64,000 nucleotides of DNA from Bombilactobacillus thymidiniphilus (GTDB lineage Bacteria > Bacillota > Bacilli > Lactobacillales > Lactobacillaceae). This document shows positions 8,497-15,595 of the stretch, in pieces. Under the pieces are notes generated by a model. The model saw only the letters and a program-made list of their open reading frames with translations. It had not been told where the DNA came from and did not search any database. How positions within the stretch are numbered: position 1 is the stretch's first letter; every line of letters starts with the position of its first letter. The stretch covers positions 806,001 through 870,000 of the forward strand of contig NZ_CP093365.1 of the NCBI RefSeq assembly GCF_023380245.1. The letters are read 5' to 3'. Both the position numbers and the translations under genes were made by a program.

Positions 8497-9168
8497 ATGA
8501 AAATGCAAAAATTACGTAATTCCATAATAATTATGTTTTTATTAGTACCTATATATTCAGAATTAGCTCTTCCTTCAAATAATAATGTGTGTCAAGCTAG
8601 AACTCATAGTATTAAGCCTAAGCAGACACAGAAAAAGTCTGTGAGTAAAATTAAAATAGGAAAAATTTATTCCGATCCATATGGTTTTTCATGTATCAAA
8701 TTCATAGATAAATGTAATTATGTAGTGTTACTTTTGAATGGCAATCCTGAGAGCTTTTTTCGAGATGGCGAGTCATATCCACTAGAATTTTATATAGGAA
8801 AATATACCCGAAAAGGAAGTAAGTATATCCTTCACAAGGATACTAATCAACATACTAGTATTTACTTTCTGGATATGAAACGCTTTAGAAAAAAACAATA
8901 TTCAGATATCGATGGTCCAGGATCCAATTATACCAATCCTAAAGACAAATCATATAGCATGATTATGTATTTAAAAAATGGTAAATACTATGTAAGAAAT
9001 TACTACGATAGTAAAAGATCCATGGGTTCTTATCAATTGAGACACTATCCCAATCATATTGGTGGTGTTAAAAACAGTACCTTTCCCAATAATGCTCAAG
9101 AATTTTTGAGCAATTTTACGTACATTTCTAGAGACAGAGTACGTGATCTCAGTAGCAAAGGTAAATAA
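8497..9168 (+). CDS. Exported immunity-like protein (copy D)
   Basis: A 223-residue paralogue with a basic N-terminus (KMQKLR), hydrophobic core and a signal peptidase site near NVCQA. The mature part has SKIKIGKIY, a DGESYPLEFYIGKYTRKG segment, IYFLDMKRFRKKQYS, and NSTFPNNAQEFLSNFTY. It is most similar to copy E (the YTxPxDxSxSMIMY stretch is shared). It starts two bases after orphan toxin module 2 and would be the immunity for that variant. The single cysteine before the cleavage site is not in a proper lipobox, so it is predicted to be secreted or surface-associated rather than a lipoprotein. Confidence 0.7.
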   Translation: MKMQKLRNSIIIMFLLVPIYSELALPSNNNVCQARTHSIKPKQTQKKSVSKIKIGKIYSDPYGFSCIKFIDKCNYVVLLLNGNPESFFRDGESYPLEFYIGKYTRKGSKYILHKDTNQHTSIYFLDMKRFRKKQYSDIDGPGSNYTNPKDKSYSMIMYLKNGKYYVRNYYDSKRSMGSYQLRHYPNHIGGVKNSTFPNNAQEFLSNFTYISRDRVRDLSSKGK

Positions 9169-9173
9169 TTTTT

Positions 9174-9812
9174 AAAAACCGCATTTCCAACAAAAAAGGA
9201 CTGGACGACGGTTCCAATTTGGGACAAAAAATCCATAATTTGCGCTATATCATTTCCGCTCAGCAGGCGCAGTATATCCGCGATAATTACCCGGGAAAAA
9301 CAGACGCAGAAAAGCTAGCTAACTATATGAAAGAATGTGGCAAGGGGTCTTATGAGCTAGAAGGCTCCCGATTGCATCAGAAACAGAAAAAAGGAAAACA
9401 TAATGAACTAATTTACCCTGAAGGCTATGGCAAAGGTGACTATAAGGTTACACAAAATTTCCATACAGAGTTTCTTTTAAATAGTGAAGGCAAATTCCAG
9501 AATGAAATTGATCCCGATGGCATTAATTCTAACGAGCAAATCAATGGCGCTAGTTTTAATTACGGTAATAAAAAAGTCAACACGCATAAATATTTAGATA
9601 TTAATGTGGTAAAGAGATTAGATCCGCAATGGCGTCATGATAAATCTAGTGGATATAAATCGCCACTTTTGGAGGAAGAAGCTAAAAAGCTTGGTAAATT
9701 AAATGATAGCTATACTAATTCTCATGGTCGTTATGCCATTAATGGTATGTCGTCTAAAGACAATGCGACACAACTTGGACATGAATTTGATCAGATGGTT
9801 AAGGGACAATAA
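9174..9812 (+). pseudogene. Orphan toxin C-terminal module (displaced copy 3), frameshifted near its start
   Basis: The sequence matches the full toxin from about codon 360 to the end. Relative to the other copies, one base is missing in the A-run at about 9192-9197, so the first few codons are out of frame with the rest. From a TTG at 9219 a 197-residue frame is open, but without a ribosome binding site. A local variant replaces the MNRSTGEYPQ region by an insert with QKKGKHNELIYPE, and LLEEEAKKLGK differs near the end, marking a third specificity variant. The 3' end (AAGGGACAATAA) provides the ribosome binding site for immunity copy E. Confidence 0.8.
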
Positions 9813-9814
9813 AA

Positions 9815-10480
9815 ATGAAAAAATTACGTAATTTGATGGTGATCGTGTTTTTATTGATTCCTACCTTTATAGAAACAATAATTATTCCAAATAATAATGT
9901 AGTTCAAGCTAAAGTCAGGAAGCATAAAAGCAAGACGCGTAAAGCTAAACCAGTCAAAAAAATTGAAATTGGTCAAGTTTATTTAGATGTTTATAGTTCC
10001 TCTTGTATCAAGCTTTTAGATCAAGACAACTATGCATTACTAGACTTCAATGATCGACCCAAGCCTTACTTTGATGACGGTGAATTATACATGTTGGAAT
10101 TTAATATGGGTAAATATACCAAAAAGGGTGATCAGTATATATTCCATATGGAAACTAATCAATTTACCAGAATTTCATTCATGGATATGAAACGTTGGAA
10201 AGCAAAGCAATATTCCTATAGTGATGGTCCTGCTGCAGATTATACAAGTCCCAATGACACTTCTCACAGTATGATTATGTATCCTAAAAAGGGGCGGTAT
10301 TATGTAAAAAGTTACTTTAAGGGTAAACGTTATATGGGAACTGATAAATTAGAATATTATTCTAATAGTATTAAAGGTGTCAAACATAGCACCTTTCCCA
10401 ACAATGCCCAAGAATTTTTACAGCAATTCACGTATATTTCTGAAAAAGAAGTGAATAAGTTATATTTAAAAGGTAAATAG
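9815..10480 (+). CDS. Exported immunity-like protein (copy E)
   Basis: A 221-residue family member with the signal peptide pattern of copy A (LIPTFIETIIIPNNNVVQA). The mature domain carries KKIEIGQVYLDV, DDGELYMLEFNMGKYTKKG, RISFMDMKRW and STFPNNAQEFLQQFTY. It starts two bases after toxin fragment 3 with AAGGGACAATAAAA as its ribosome binding site and spacer. It is the last intact immunity gene of the array and is followed by a 60-base toxin scar and a truncated immunity gene. The biochemical role is unknown. Immunity is inferred from alternation with toxin modules. Confidence 0.7.
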   Translation: MKKLRNLMVIVFLLIPTFIETIIIPNNNVVQAKVRKHKSKTRKAKPVKKIEIGQVYLDVYSSSCIKLLDQDNYALLDFNDRPKPYFDDGELYMLEFNMGKYTKKGDQYIFHMETNQFTRISFMDMKRWKAKQYSYSDGPAADYTSPNDTSHSMIMYPKKGRYYVKSYFKGKRYMGTDKLEYYSNSIKGVKHSTFPNNAQEFLQQFTYISEKEVNKLYLKGK

Positions 10481-10540
10481 TCGTCTAAATAGTTATTCAA
10501 CGAGGCGCATAAATTTAATCAAATGGTCAAGGGACAATAA
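10481..10540 (+). repeat. Residual 3' end of a toxin gene (scar)
   Basis: These 60 bases align with the last 63 bases of the toxin modules. They begin TCGTCTAAA as in the SSKDN codons and end ATGGTCAAGGGACAATAA, but an internal TAG and a short deletion destroy the frame. What remains includes the AAGGGACAATAAAA that forms the ribosome binding site and spacer for the next immunity start. Confidence 0.75.
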
Positions 10541-10542
10541 AA

Positions 10543-10692
10543 ATGAAAACGAAAAAATTACGTAATTTCATAATGATCGTATTTTTATTGCTTCCTGCTT
10601 TTACAAGCACAATAACTATTTCAAATACTAATGTGGTTCAAGCTAAAGCTAGCAGGCGCAATATACTCGCGATAATTACCCGGAAAATAAAA
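10543..10692 (+). pseudogene. Truncated immunity gene fused to an out-of-frame toxin piece
   Basis: The first about 36 codons are a nearly exact copy of the signal peptide of immunity copy A (KLRNFIMIVF, NVVQAKA). At about 10648 the sequence switches to DNA matching the toxin codons for QQAQYIRDNYPGK (GCAGGCGCA...GATAATTACCCGG), read in another frame. The combined frame stays open to 10773 across the terminator and into the 3' end of the oppositely oriented pyruvate oxidase gene, which shows it is not a functional gene. It is the distal end of the toxin/immunity array. Confidence 0.75.
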
Positions 10693-10715
10693 TTTGTTTC
10701 AATTAATAGTATGTA

Positions 10716-10746
10716 CGAAAAACAAGTTCATAGAAGAACTTGTCTT
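10716..10746 (-). terminator. Terminator of the pyruvate oxidase gene
   Basis: ACAAGTTC at 10722-10729 pairs with GAACTTGT at 10736-10743. On the minus strand the stem is followed by TTTTTCG, so it terminates spxB. On the plus strand the T-run is weaker (CTTTTAG), but it could also stop transcripts from the immunity array. Confidence 0.7.
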
Positions 10747-10750
10747 TTAG

Positions 10751-12508
10751 CTATTTGTCTAAATCTGCCATAATTTTTTGCAATGATGGCTGACTATCAG
10801 CTGGCAAAGCATAATGTTGACGATATTCTGCAATTGTTTTTTGATCAAATACATCTTCATTTAATGGCATAGAACTCGTATCAATCGGATCGATGTTTTG
10901 AATTTTAGCGTCTAAAACAATTGGCAATGTATCGCCTTGTTTTTGCAATTCCATAATTTGTTTCATGGCTTGTTGTAATTCTGCTAAATTGTGTACGCTA
11001 AAACCGTGAGCACCCATTCCTTCAGCTACTTTAGCCCAATCAGCACCGATTAAATCAATACCATATAGTGACTGATTATCTTGCAATTTTTCATGTTCGA
11101 TATAACCAAAAGAATTATTTTCCAGCACTACATTGACGACTGGCAAATGATATTTGACCTCAGTCAGTAAATCAGGCATTACCATCGCAAACCCACCATC
11201 ACCGGAAATACTCCAAACTTGTCGATTAGGATAATTTAACTGGGCAGCCATCCCTGCAGGCAAACCAAACCCCATTGTGCCGTACCATGGTGACATTGTG
11301 AATTTTTGTTCTTGATCAAATGGTAATTGGCGAATCGACCATTCTGTGTTATTTCCTACGTCTAAACCAAAAACTGCATTATGACTACTATTTTCTTTGA
11401 TGGCCTGGATAACGCCTTCGGCTCGCAAACCATTTTGATCATCTTTAGCGGCTTGCAATAACCATTGATCCCAGTTTTTCTTGTCTTGCACTGCAGCTTT
11501 AAAGAAAGTTGTTGATTCACGCTCGTAATCTAGCTCGGTTAAAGCTTGCAAAAAGGCCTTAGCATCAGCCAAAACTGTTATCTTAGCATCGTGTTGTTTA
11601 CCTAAATCAGCTAAATTATTATTGACTTGGATAAATTCAATATTATTTGGCAAGAAACGGGCAAATGGATAATTTGTGCCTATGAATAATACTAAATCAC
11701 TCGCACTAGCGACCTCAAAGCCGGCTTTAGTACCCAATCGACCCTTGGAACCCATAAAATTTGGATGATCAGTTGGAAATACACCTGTTGCAGGTACTGT
11801 ACTTAACACCGGTAAATGGAATTTTTCAGAAACTTGCACCGCTAAATCGCGTGCACCACTAGCACCGCGACCTAGCCACATAATAGGACGTTGGGCTTTT
11901 TGCAAAGCTTCTTTAACTTGTTGCATCTCCGCAGCATTAGGTTGCAAAATATTACTTGGTTTCGTTGCAATCTTAGCTGTTTGAAATCCATCAAATTCAA
12001 TTTCTTGCCCAGCCAAATCGTCCGGAATAATTACGACAGAAACGGAACGTGTCGCGTAAGCTGAACGAATCGCTTCATCCACAACATGGGGAATTTGCTC
12101 AGCAGTTGTCACTTGCTTATGAAATTGAGCAACGTCGGCAAAAACAGGATCTTCATTCATTTCTTGGAAAAAATTAGTATTCATAATGTTGGTTGCAGAT
12201 TGACCCACTAAAGCGAGTACTGGCGTATGATCCATTTTGGCATCATACAAACCGTTTAACAAATGTACGCCTCCCGGTCCAGCGGAAGCAAAGCTAACAC
12301 CAATTGTACCTGTTAATTTTGCGTCGGCAGTTGCTGCTAAAGCGCCAATCTCTTCATGACGCACTTGAATATATTTGATATTGCGTCGTTCTTTATACAG
12401 TCCTTCTACCGTGTTATTAATTGAAGCAGCTGGAATACCATAAAGATGGTCAATTTTCCAGCCAACTAGTACTTGGGCAAGTGCACGCCCTGCAGTCATT
12501 TTTGGCAT
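10751..12508 (-). CDS. spxB: Pyruvate oxidase (thiamine diphosphate- and FAD-dependent)
   Basis: A 585-residue member of the ThDP enzyme family. It converts pyruvate, phosphate and O2 to acetyl phosphate, CO2 and hydrogen peroxide in the cytoplasm. Visible features are the N-terminal ThDP-binding domain with the catalytic glutamate in VRHEEIGALAA, a central FAD-domain segment (LGRGASGARD) and the C-terminal ThDP/Mg motif GDGGFAM...NNSFGYIEHEK. The start at 12508 is chosen because AAGGAG precedes it; the longer frame from 12568 lacks a site and reads through the upstream terminator. In lactobacilli this enzyme supports aerobic acetate and ATP formation, and the peroxide can inhibit competitors. 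Acetolactate synthase is less likely given overall similarity to POX. Confidence 0.92.
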   Translation of the reverse strand: MPKMTAGRALAQVLVGWKIDHLYGIPAASINNTVEGLYKERRNIKYIQVRHEEIGALAATADAKLTGTIGVSFASAGPGGVHLLNGLYDAKMDHTPVLALVGQSATNIMNTNFFQEMNEDPVFADVAQFHKQVTTAEQIPHVVDEAIRSAYATRSVSVVIIPDDLAGQEIEFDGFQTAKIATKPSNILQPNAAEMQQVKEALQKAQRPIMWLGRGASGARDLAVQVSEKFHLPVLSTVPATGVFPTDHPNFMGSKGRLGTKAGFEVASASDLVLFIGTNYPFARFLPNNIEFIQVNNNLADLGKQHDAKITVLADAKAFLQALTELDYERESTTFFKAAVQDKKNWDQWLLQAAKDDQNGLRAEGVIQAIKENSSHNAVFGLDVGNNTEWSIRQLPFDQEQKFTMSPWYGTMGFGLPAGMAAQLNYPNRQVWSISGDGGFAMVMPDLLTEVKYHLPVVNVVLENNSFGYIEHEKLQDNQSLYGIDLIGADWAKVAEGMGAHGFSVHNLAELQQAMKQIMELQKQGDTLPIVLDAKIQNIDPIDTSSMPLNEDVFDQKTIAEYRQHYALPADSQPSLQKIMADLDK

Positions 12509-12555
12509 ATTACCACACTCCTTAAAAACACATATTAAATCATTTTGTATATTTA

Positions 12556-12586
12556 AACAAAAAAACATTCTTGACAGAATGTTTTA
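12556..12586 (-). terminator. Terminator of gatD
   Basis: On the minus strand ACATTCT-GTCA-AGAATGT is followed by a run of seven T bases. The stem begins directly at the gatD stop codon, so gatD and spxB are probably separate transcription units. Confidence 0.7.
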
Positions 12587-13240
12587 AACACGATATTTTA
12601 GGTAATTTGCAATCATTTTATCAGCTAACACCATGGCGACGTTTGTATTTTTGAGTAGCGGACCATGTGAATAGCTACATATTACCGATTTGTAAGCCAC
12701 GCCATCTACGCCGTCTTCTGGATTGTTACCGTACCCTTCGATCATTTTGCCAAAAGGCTGTAAATTATTATCATCAAAGAATGTTTGACCACTATGATTT
12801 TCAAAAGCTTTCACTTCACCATAAGCGGTGGTACAGCGTGTGTCGCCAATCATGCGCTTTTGTGGGTTGAAAATGGTGTGAAAAGGTAAAATGTTTAAAC
12901 ATTCAATTCGATCATTCTTACTAGTCTGATAATAACTACCCAAGAATTGATAGCCGCCACAAATGCCCAAATACAAACGATCATCTTCAATATAATCAGT
13001 CAAGGTTTGGCGATGTCGCAAGAAATCTTTAGCTACCACCGTCTGTTCAAAATCTTGTCCGCCACCGCAAAAAACTAAATCATAGTCAAAGGCATTAAAG
13101 TCGTCGCCCAAACTCACATTTTGTACGGAACAAGCATAATTTTTCTGCTTTAAAAAGTGCCGTAAAATCTTCACGTCACCGGCATCACCGTACGTATTCA
13201 TTAAATCTTCATATAGATAAGCAATTTTGATTGTGGGCAT
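12584..13240 (-). CDS. gatD: GatD-like lipid II isoglutaminyl synthase glutaminase subunit
   Basis: A 218-residue class I glutamine amidotransferase of the CobB/CobQ-like group. The nucleophile cysteine lies in LGICGGYQFLG and the histidine in CSYSHGPLL. With MurT, GatD releases ammonia from glutamine to amidate the D-Glu of lipid II, a step needed for peptidoglycan cross-linking in Gram-positive bacteria. The ATG at 13240 has GAGGT at good spacing; the TTG at 13255 does not. The usual partner gene murT is not adjacent: upstream is a GNAT gene after a 90-base gap, downstream spxB. Assignment to GatD rather than another CobQ-like amidotransferase rests on size and the motif set. Confidence 0.85.
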   Translation of the reverse strand: MPTIKIAYLYEDLMNTYGDAGDVKILRHFLKQKNYACSVQNVSLGDDFNAFDYDLVFCGGGQDFEQTVVAKDFLRHRQTLTDYIEDDRLYLGICGGYQFLGSYYQTSKNDRIECLNILPFHTIFNPQKRMIGDTRCTTAYGEVKAFENHSGQTFFDDNNLQPFGKMIEGYGNNPEDGVDGVAYKSVICSYSHGPLLKNTNVAMVLADKMIANYLKYRV

Positions 13241-13330
13241 GCATAATAACCTCAATTATTTGTTGTAAAACTAAACATCAATAGTTTAAACTGTCCGCTG
13301 GTAAATGTCTACCAGAACCGGATTATACCG

Positions 13331-13849
13331 CTATAAATTCAATTCATAAGCCACGCGCACACCACCTTGCTGGTATTGTAACTCAATCATGCCACGTTTT
13401 TGAAAGCCCCAATTGTTCAAAATGTGTTGCATCCGTAAATTATCTTGATGCGTGTCAATGCGCACATTGGCCAAATCGTGCTGGATTGCTAAAGTAAGTA
13501 AATTAGACATTAAGTAATTGGTCAAGTGCTGCCCACGAAATTCTGGATTCACAGCTAAGCGATGAAAAGTTGCATACGGACCATTTTGTTGCCAATGACC
13601 TTGCCGCAAGGTTTGATAACTAGGGTCAGGTTGCGTTAAAAAAGTTGCCATTGCCCCAATTTGCTGGTTCACCATTAATACATAAGCTTGCTTGTTTTCA
13701 ACATCTGCCCGTGATTGTGCTAAATTAGGATAGCCGTCTTGCCATTGATCAATATTGTCATTTTTTAATAACTCTTTAGCAGACTGGATAATTGCTGACA
13801 TAGTAGGCAAATCTCCCAGGGTCGCTGATCGTAAATAAATTGGGTTCAT
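13331..13849 (-). CDS. GNAT family N-acetyltransferase
   Basis: A 172-residue protein with the GNAT fold signature: FHRLAVNPEFRGQHLTNYLM holds the R/Q-x-x-G-x-G/A-like acetyl-CoA loop, followed by a C-terminal NNWGFQKRG strand typical of the family. The substrate is unknown; small-molecule or protein N-termini are possible. AGGAGG is spaced eight bases from the ATG at 13849 and too close to the TTG at 13855, so the shorter start is used. It is monocistronic, divergent from the rsmG operon. Confidence 0.85.
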   Translation of the reverse strand: MNPIYLRSATLGDLPTMSAIIQSAKELLKNDNIDQWQDGYPNLAQSRADVENKQAYVLMVNQQIGAMATFLTQPDPSYQTLRQGHWQQNGPYATFHRLAVNPEFRGQHLTNYLMSNLLTLAIQHDLANVRIDTHQDNLRMQHILNNWGFQKRGMIELQYQQGGVRVAYELNL

Positions 13850-13942
13850 CACCAAAACCTCCTATATAAATATCATCATTCTAGCAAGATAATTATTCGG
13901 TTACAAATTAGACTTCAGTTTCTTTTCAGTTTGAAAAACATG

Positions 13943-13948
13943 TATAAT
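13943..13948 (+). promoter_or_regulatory. -10 box of the rsmG operon
   Basis: A perfect TATAAT, preceded directly by TG, about 83 bases before rsmG. No good -35 hexamer is seen 16-18 bases upstream, so this may be a weakly anchored promoter. Confidence 0.4.
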
Positions 13949-13995
13949 TAGCATTGATTAATTGCGTTTAAATAGAAACTAAATTAGGATTTACC

Positions 13996-14016
13996 GTGAA
14001 ACAAAGTTCGTTTCAC
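13996..14016 (+). promoter_or_regulatory. Inverted repeat in the rsmG-noc-parAB leader, parS-like half-sites
   Basis: GTGAAAC (13996-14002) and GTTTCAC (14010-14016) form a seven-base-pair inverted repeat with a seven-base spacer, immediately ahead of the ribosome binding site of rsmG. The half-sites equal those of parS (TGTTTCACGTGAAACA) but in the opposite order and separated, so this is not a canonical parS. It could be an RNA hairpin or a ParB/Noc-related regulatory site. Confidence 0.4.
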
Positions 14017-14030
14017 ATAAGGAGTTAACC

Positions 14031-14750
14031 ATGAGTCCCACTCAATTACAACGAAGTTTACAGCAATATGATATTGAATTGACTGCACAACAAATGCAGC
14101 AATTGCAACAATATTTTCAGTTATTAGTTGAAACAAATAGAGTTATGAATTTAACCAATATAACTAGTGAAGCTGATGTTTATCTGAAACATTTTTATGA
14201 TTCTTTGATGCCCATGTTTGTTGAACCAGCTTTAAAACAAGCAGTTACTTTAGCTGACATTGGTTCTGGCGCAGGTTTTCCTGGTTTAGTATTGAAAATT
14301 GTCAATCCTAATTTGCAATTGACAATTGTGGATTCTTTGCAGAAACGGATTAATTTTTTGGCGCAAGTGGTGCAAACTTTAGGCTTGCAAAATGTTACTT
14401 TAATTCATGCGCGAGCTGAAGAATTTGGGCGCCAGAAAAAGTATCGCGAACAGTTTGATTATGTCACTGCCCGTGCTGTAGCCAATTTACCTGTATTATT
14501 AGAGCTATGCTTACCCGTTGTCAAAAATGGTGGAACTTTCATTGCTTTGAAGGGTGCTAAAGCGCAAGCAGAATTACAGCAATCGCAGCATGCCTTGACT
14601 ATTTTAGGCGGTCAAGTACAAAAAGTTGAAACCATGGAGCTGCCAGAACAAGCTGGTCAAAGAGAATTGCTTTTCATTGAGAAAGTAAAATCCACGCCTA
14701 ATAAATATCCCCGTAAAGCGGGAACACCAGCTAAAGAACCTTTGCTTTGA
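14031..14750 (+). CDS. rsmG: 16S rRNA (guanine-N7)-methyltransferase RsmG (GidB)
   Basis: A 239-residue cytoplasmic methyltransferase that makes m7G at position 527 of 16S rRNA. The SAM-binding motif is ADIGSGAGFPGLVL near residue 80, preceded by MNLTNIT and HFYDSL, all typical of the family. The ATG has AAGGAG seven bases upstream. It heads the operon with noc, parA and parB, the arrangement found close to the replication origin in Firmicutes. The basic C-terminal tail (about 15 residues, KYPRKAGTPAK) is also a family feature. Confidence 0.95.
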   Translation: MSPTQLQRSLQQYDIELTAQQMQQLQQYFQLLVETNRVMNLTNITSEADVYLKHFYDSLMPMFVEPALKQAVTLADIGSGAGFPGLVLKIVNPNLQLTIVDSLQKRINFLAQVVQTLGLQNVTLIHARAEEFGRQKKYREQFDYVTARAVANLPVLLELCLPVVKNGGTFIALKGAKAQAELQQSQHALTILGGQVQKVETMELPEQAGQRELLFIEKVKSTPNKYPRKAGTPAKEPLL

Positions 14751-14776
14751 CAGTATTACAAGGAGGATGACGCTAA

Positions 14777-15595
14777 ATGTCCATTTTTGATAAAATTTTA
14801 GACAAAAATACCGCTAAAATCCAAGAGATTGCTGTGAATCAGATTGTGCCAAATACGTATCAGCCACGTCAAGAATTTGATAGTCAGCAAATTGCAGAAT
14901 TAGCACAATCTATTCACACTAATGGGCTGTTGCAGCCAATTGTGGTACGTCCGAGTGCTGAACAAAAATATGAATTGATCGCAGGTGAACGTCGTTTTCG
15001 GGCCGTCAGTTCCCTAAAATGGACGAAGATACCAGCCATTGTGCGTAATTACGATGATGAACAGTCAGCAGCGCTGGCTTTAATCGAAAATTTGCAGCGT
15101 CAAGATTTGAATCCGATTGAAGAAGCACAAGCCTACTCTAATTTGGCGCAATTAAATGGTTTTAAGCAACAAGATTTGGCAAAAAGTTTAGGCAAAAGTC
15201 AGTCTTATGTTGCTAATAAAATCCGATTGCTTAAGCTGGATCCTCAAGTACAAACAGCTATTGGTCAAGGCTTGATTTCTCAACGTCATGGGCGTGCTTT
15301 ACTAGCGCTAGATATGAAGCAGCAACAAGAAAGTTTGCAAGAAATTATCAAAGCTAATTTGAATGTTGTCCAAACTGAGCAACTAGTTAAAAAGTTGTTA
15401 CAACCTGCTAAAACAAAAGAGCATAATAAGATTCGTGCTTTGAAGTCCACTAACACTAAGTTGGCGATAAATACAATTCGAGACTCTGTAAAATTGGCGC
15501 AGAAGAATGGTGCGCAGTTTACTTATGATGAAATAAATAATGATACAGAATACCAGATGATAATCACAGTTAAAAAGGAGCGCAAGAATGGTTAA
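14777..15595 (+). CDS. noc: Nucleoid occlusion factor Noc (ParB paralogue)
   Basis: A 272-residue ParB-family protein: ParB/sulfiredoxin domain with GERRFRAV near residue 72, then a helix-turn-helix (QDLAKSLGKSQSYVANKIRL) near residue 130-150. Noc binds specific chromosomal sites and the membrane to keep the division septum off the nucleoid. It lies directly upstream of parA-parB after rsmG, the position of noc in Bacilli, and is distinct from the second ParB at 16345. The N-terminal segment MSIFDKIL is hydrophobic and basic enough for an amphipathic membrane anchor. It overlaps parA by eight bases. Confidence 0.9.
   Translation: MSIFDKILDKNTAKIQEIAVNQIVPNTYQPRQEFDSQQIAELAQSIHTNGLLQPIVVRPSAEQKYELIAGERRFRAVSSLKWTKIPAIVRNYDDEQSAALALIENLQRQDLNPIEEAQAYSNLAQLNGFKQQDLAKSLGKSQSYVANKIRLLKLDPQVQTAIGQGLISQRHGRALLALDMKQQQESLQEIIKANLNVVQTEQLVKKLLQPAKTKEHNKIRALKSTNTKLAINTIRDSVKLAQKNGAQFTYDEINNDTEYQMIITVKKERKNG

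Noticed and set aside
9219-9812. A separate 197-residue secreted or cytosolic protein
   Set aside because: It begins at a TTG inside homologous toxin sequence without a ribosome binding site and just after a frameshift, so it is treated as a toxin fragment.
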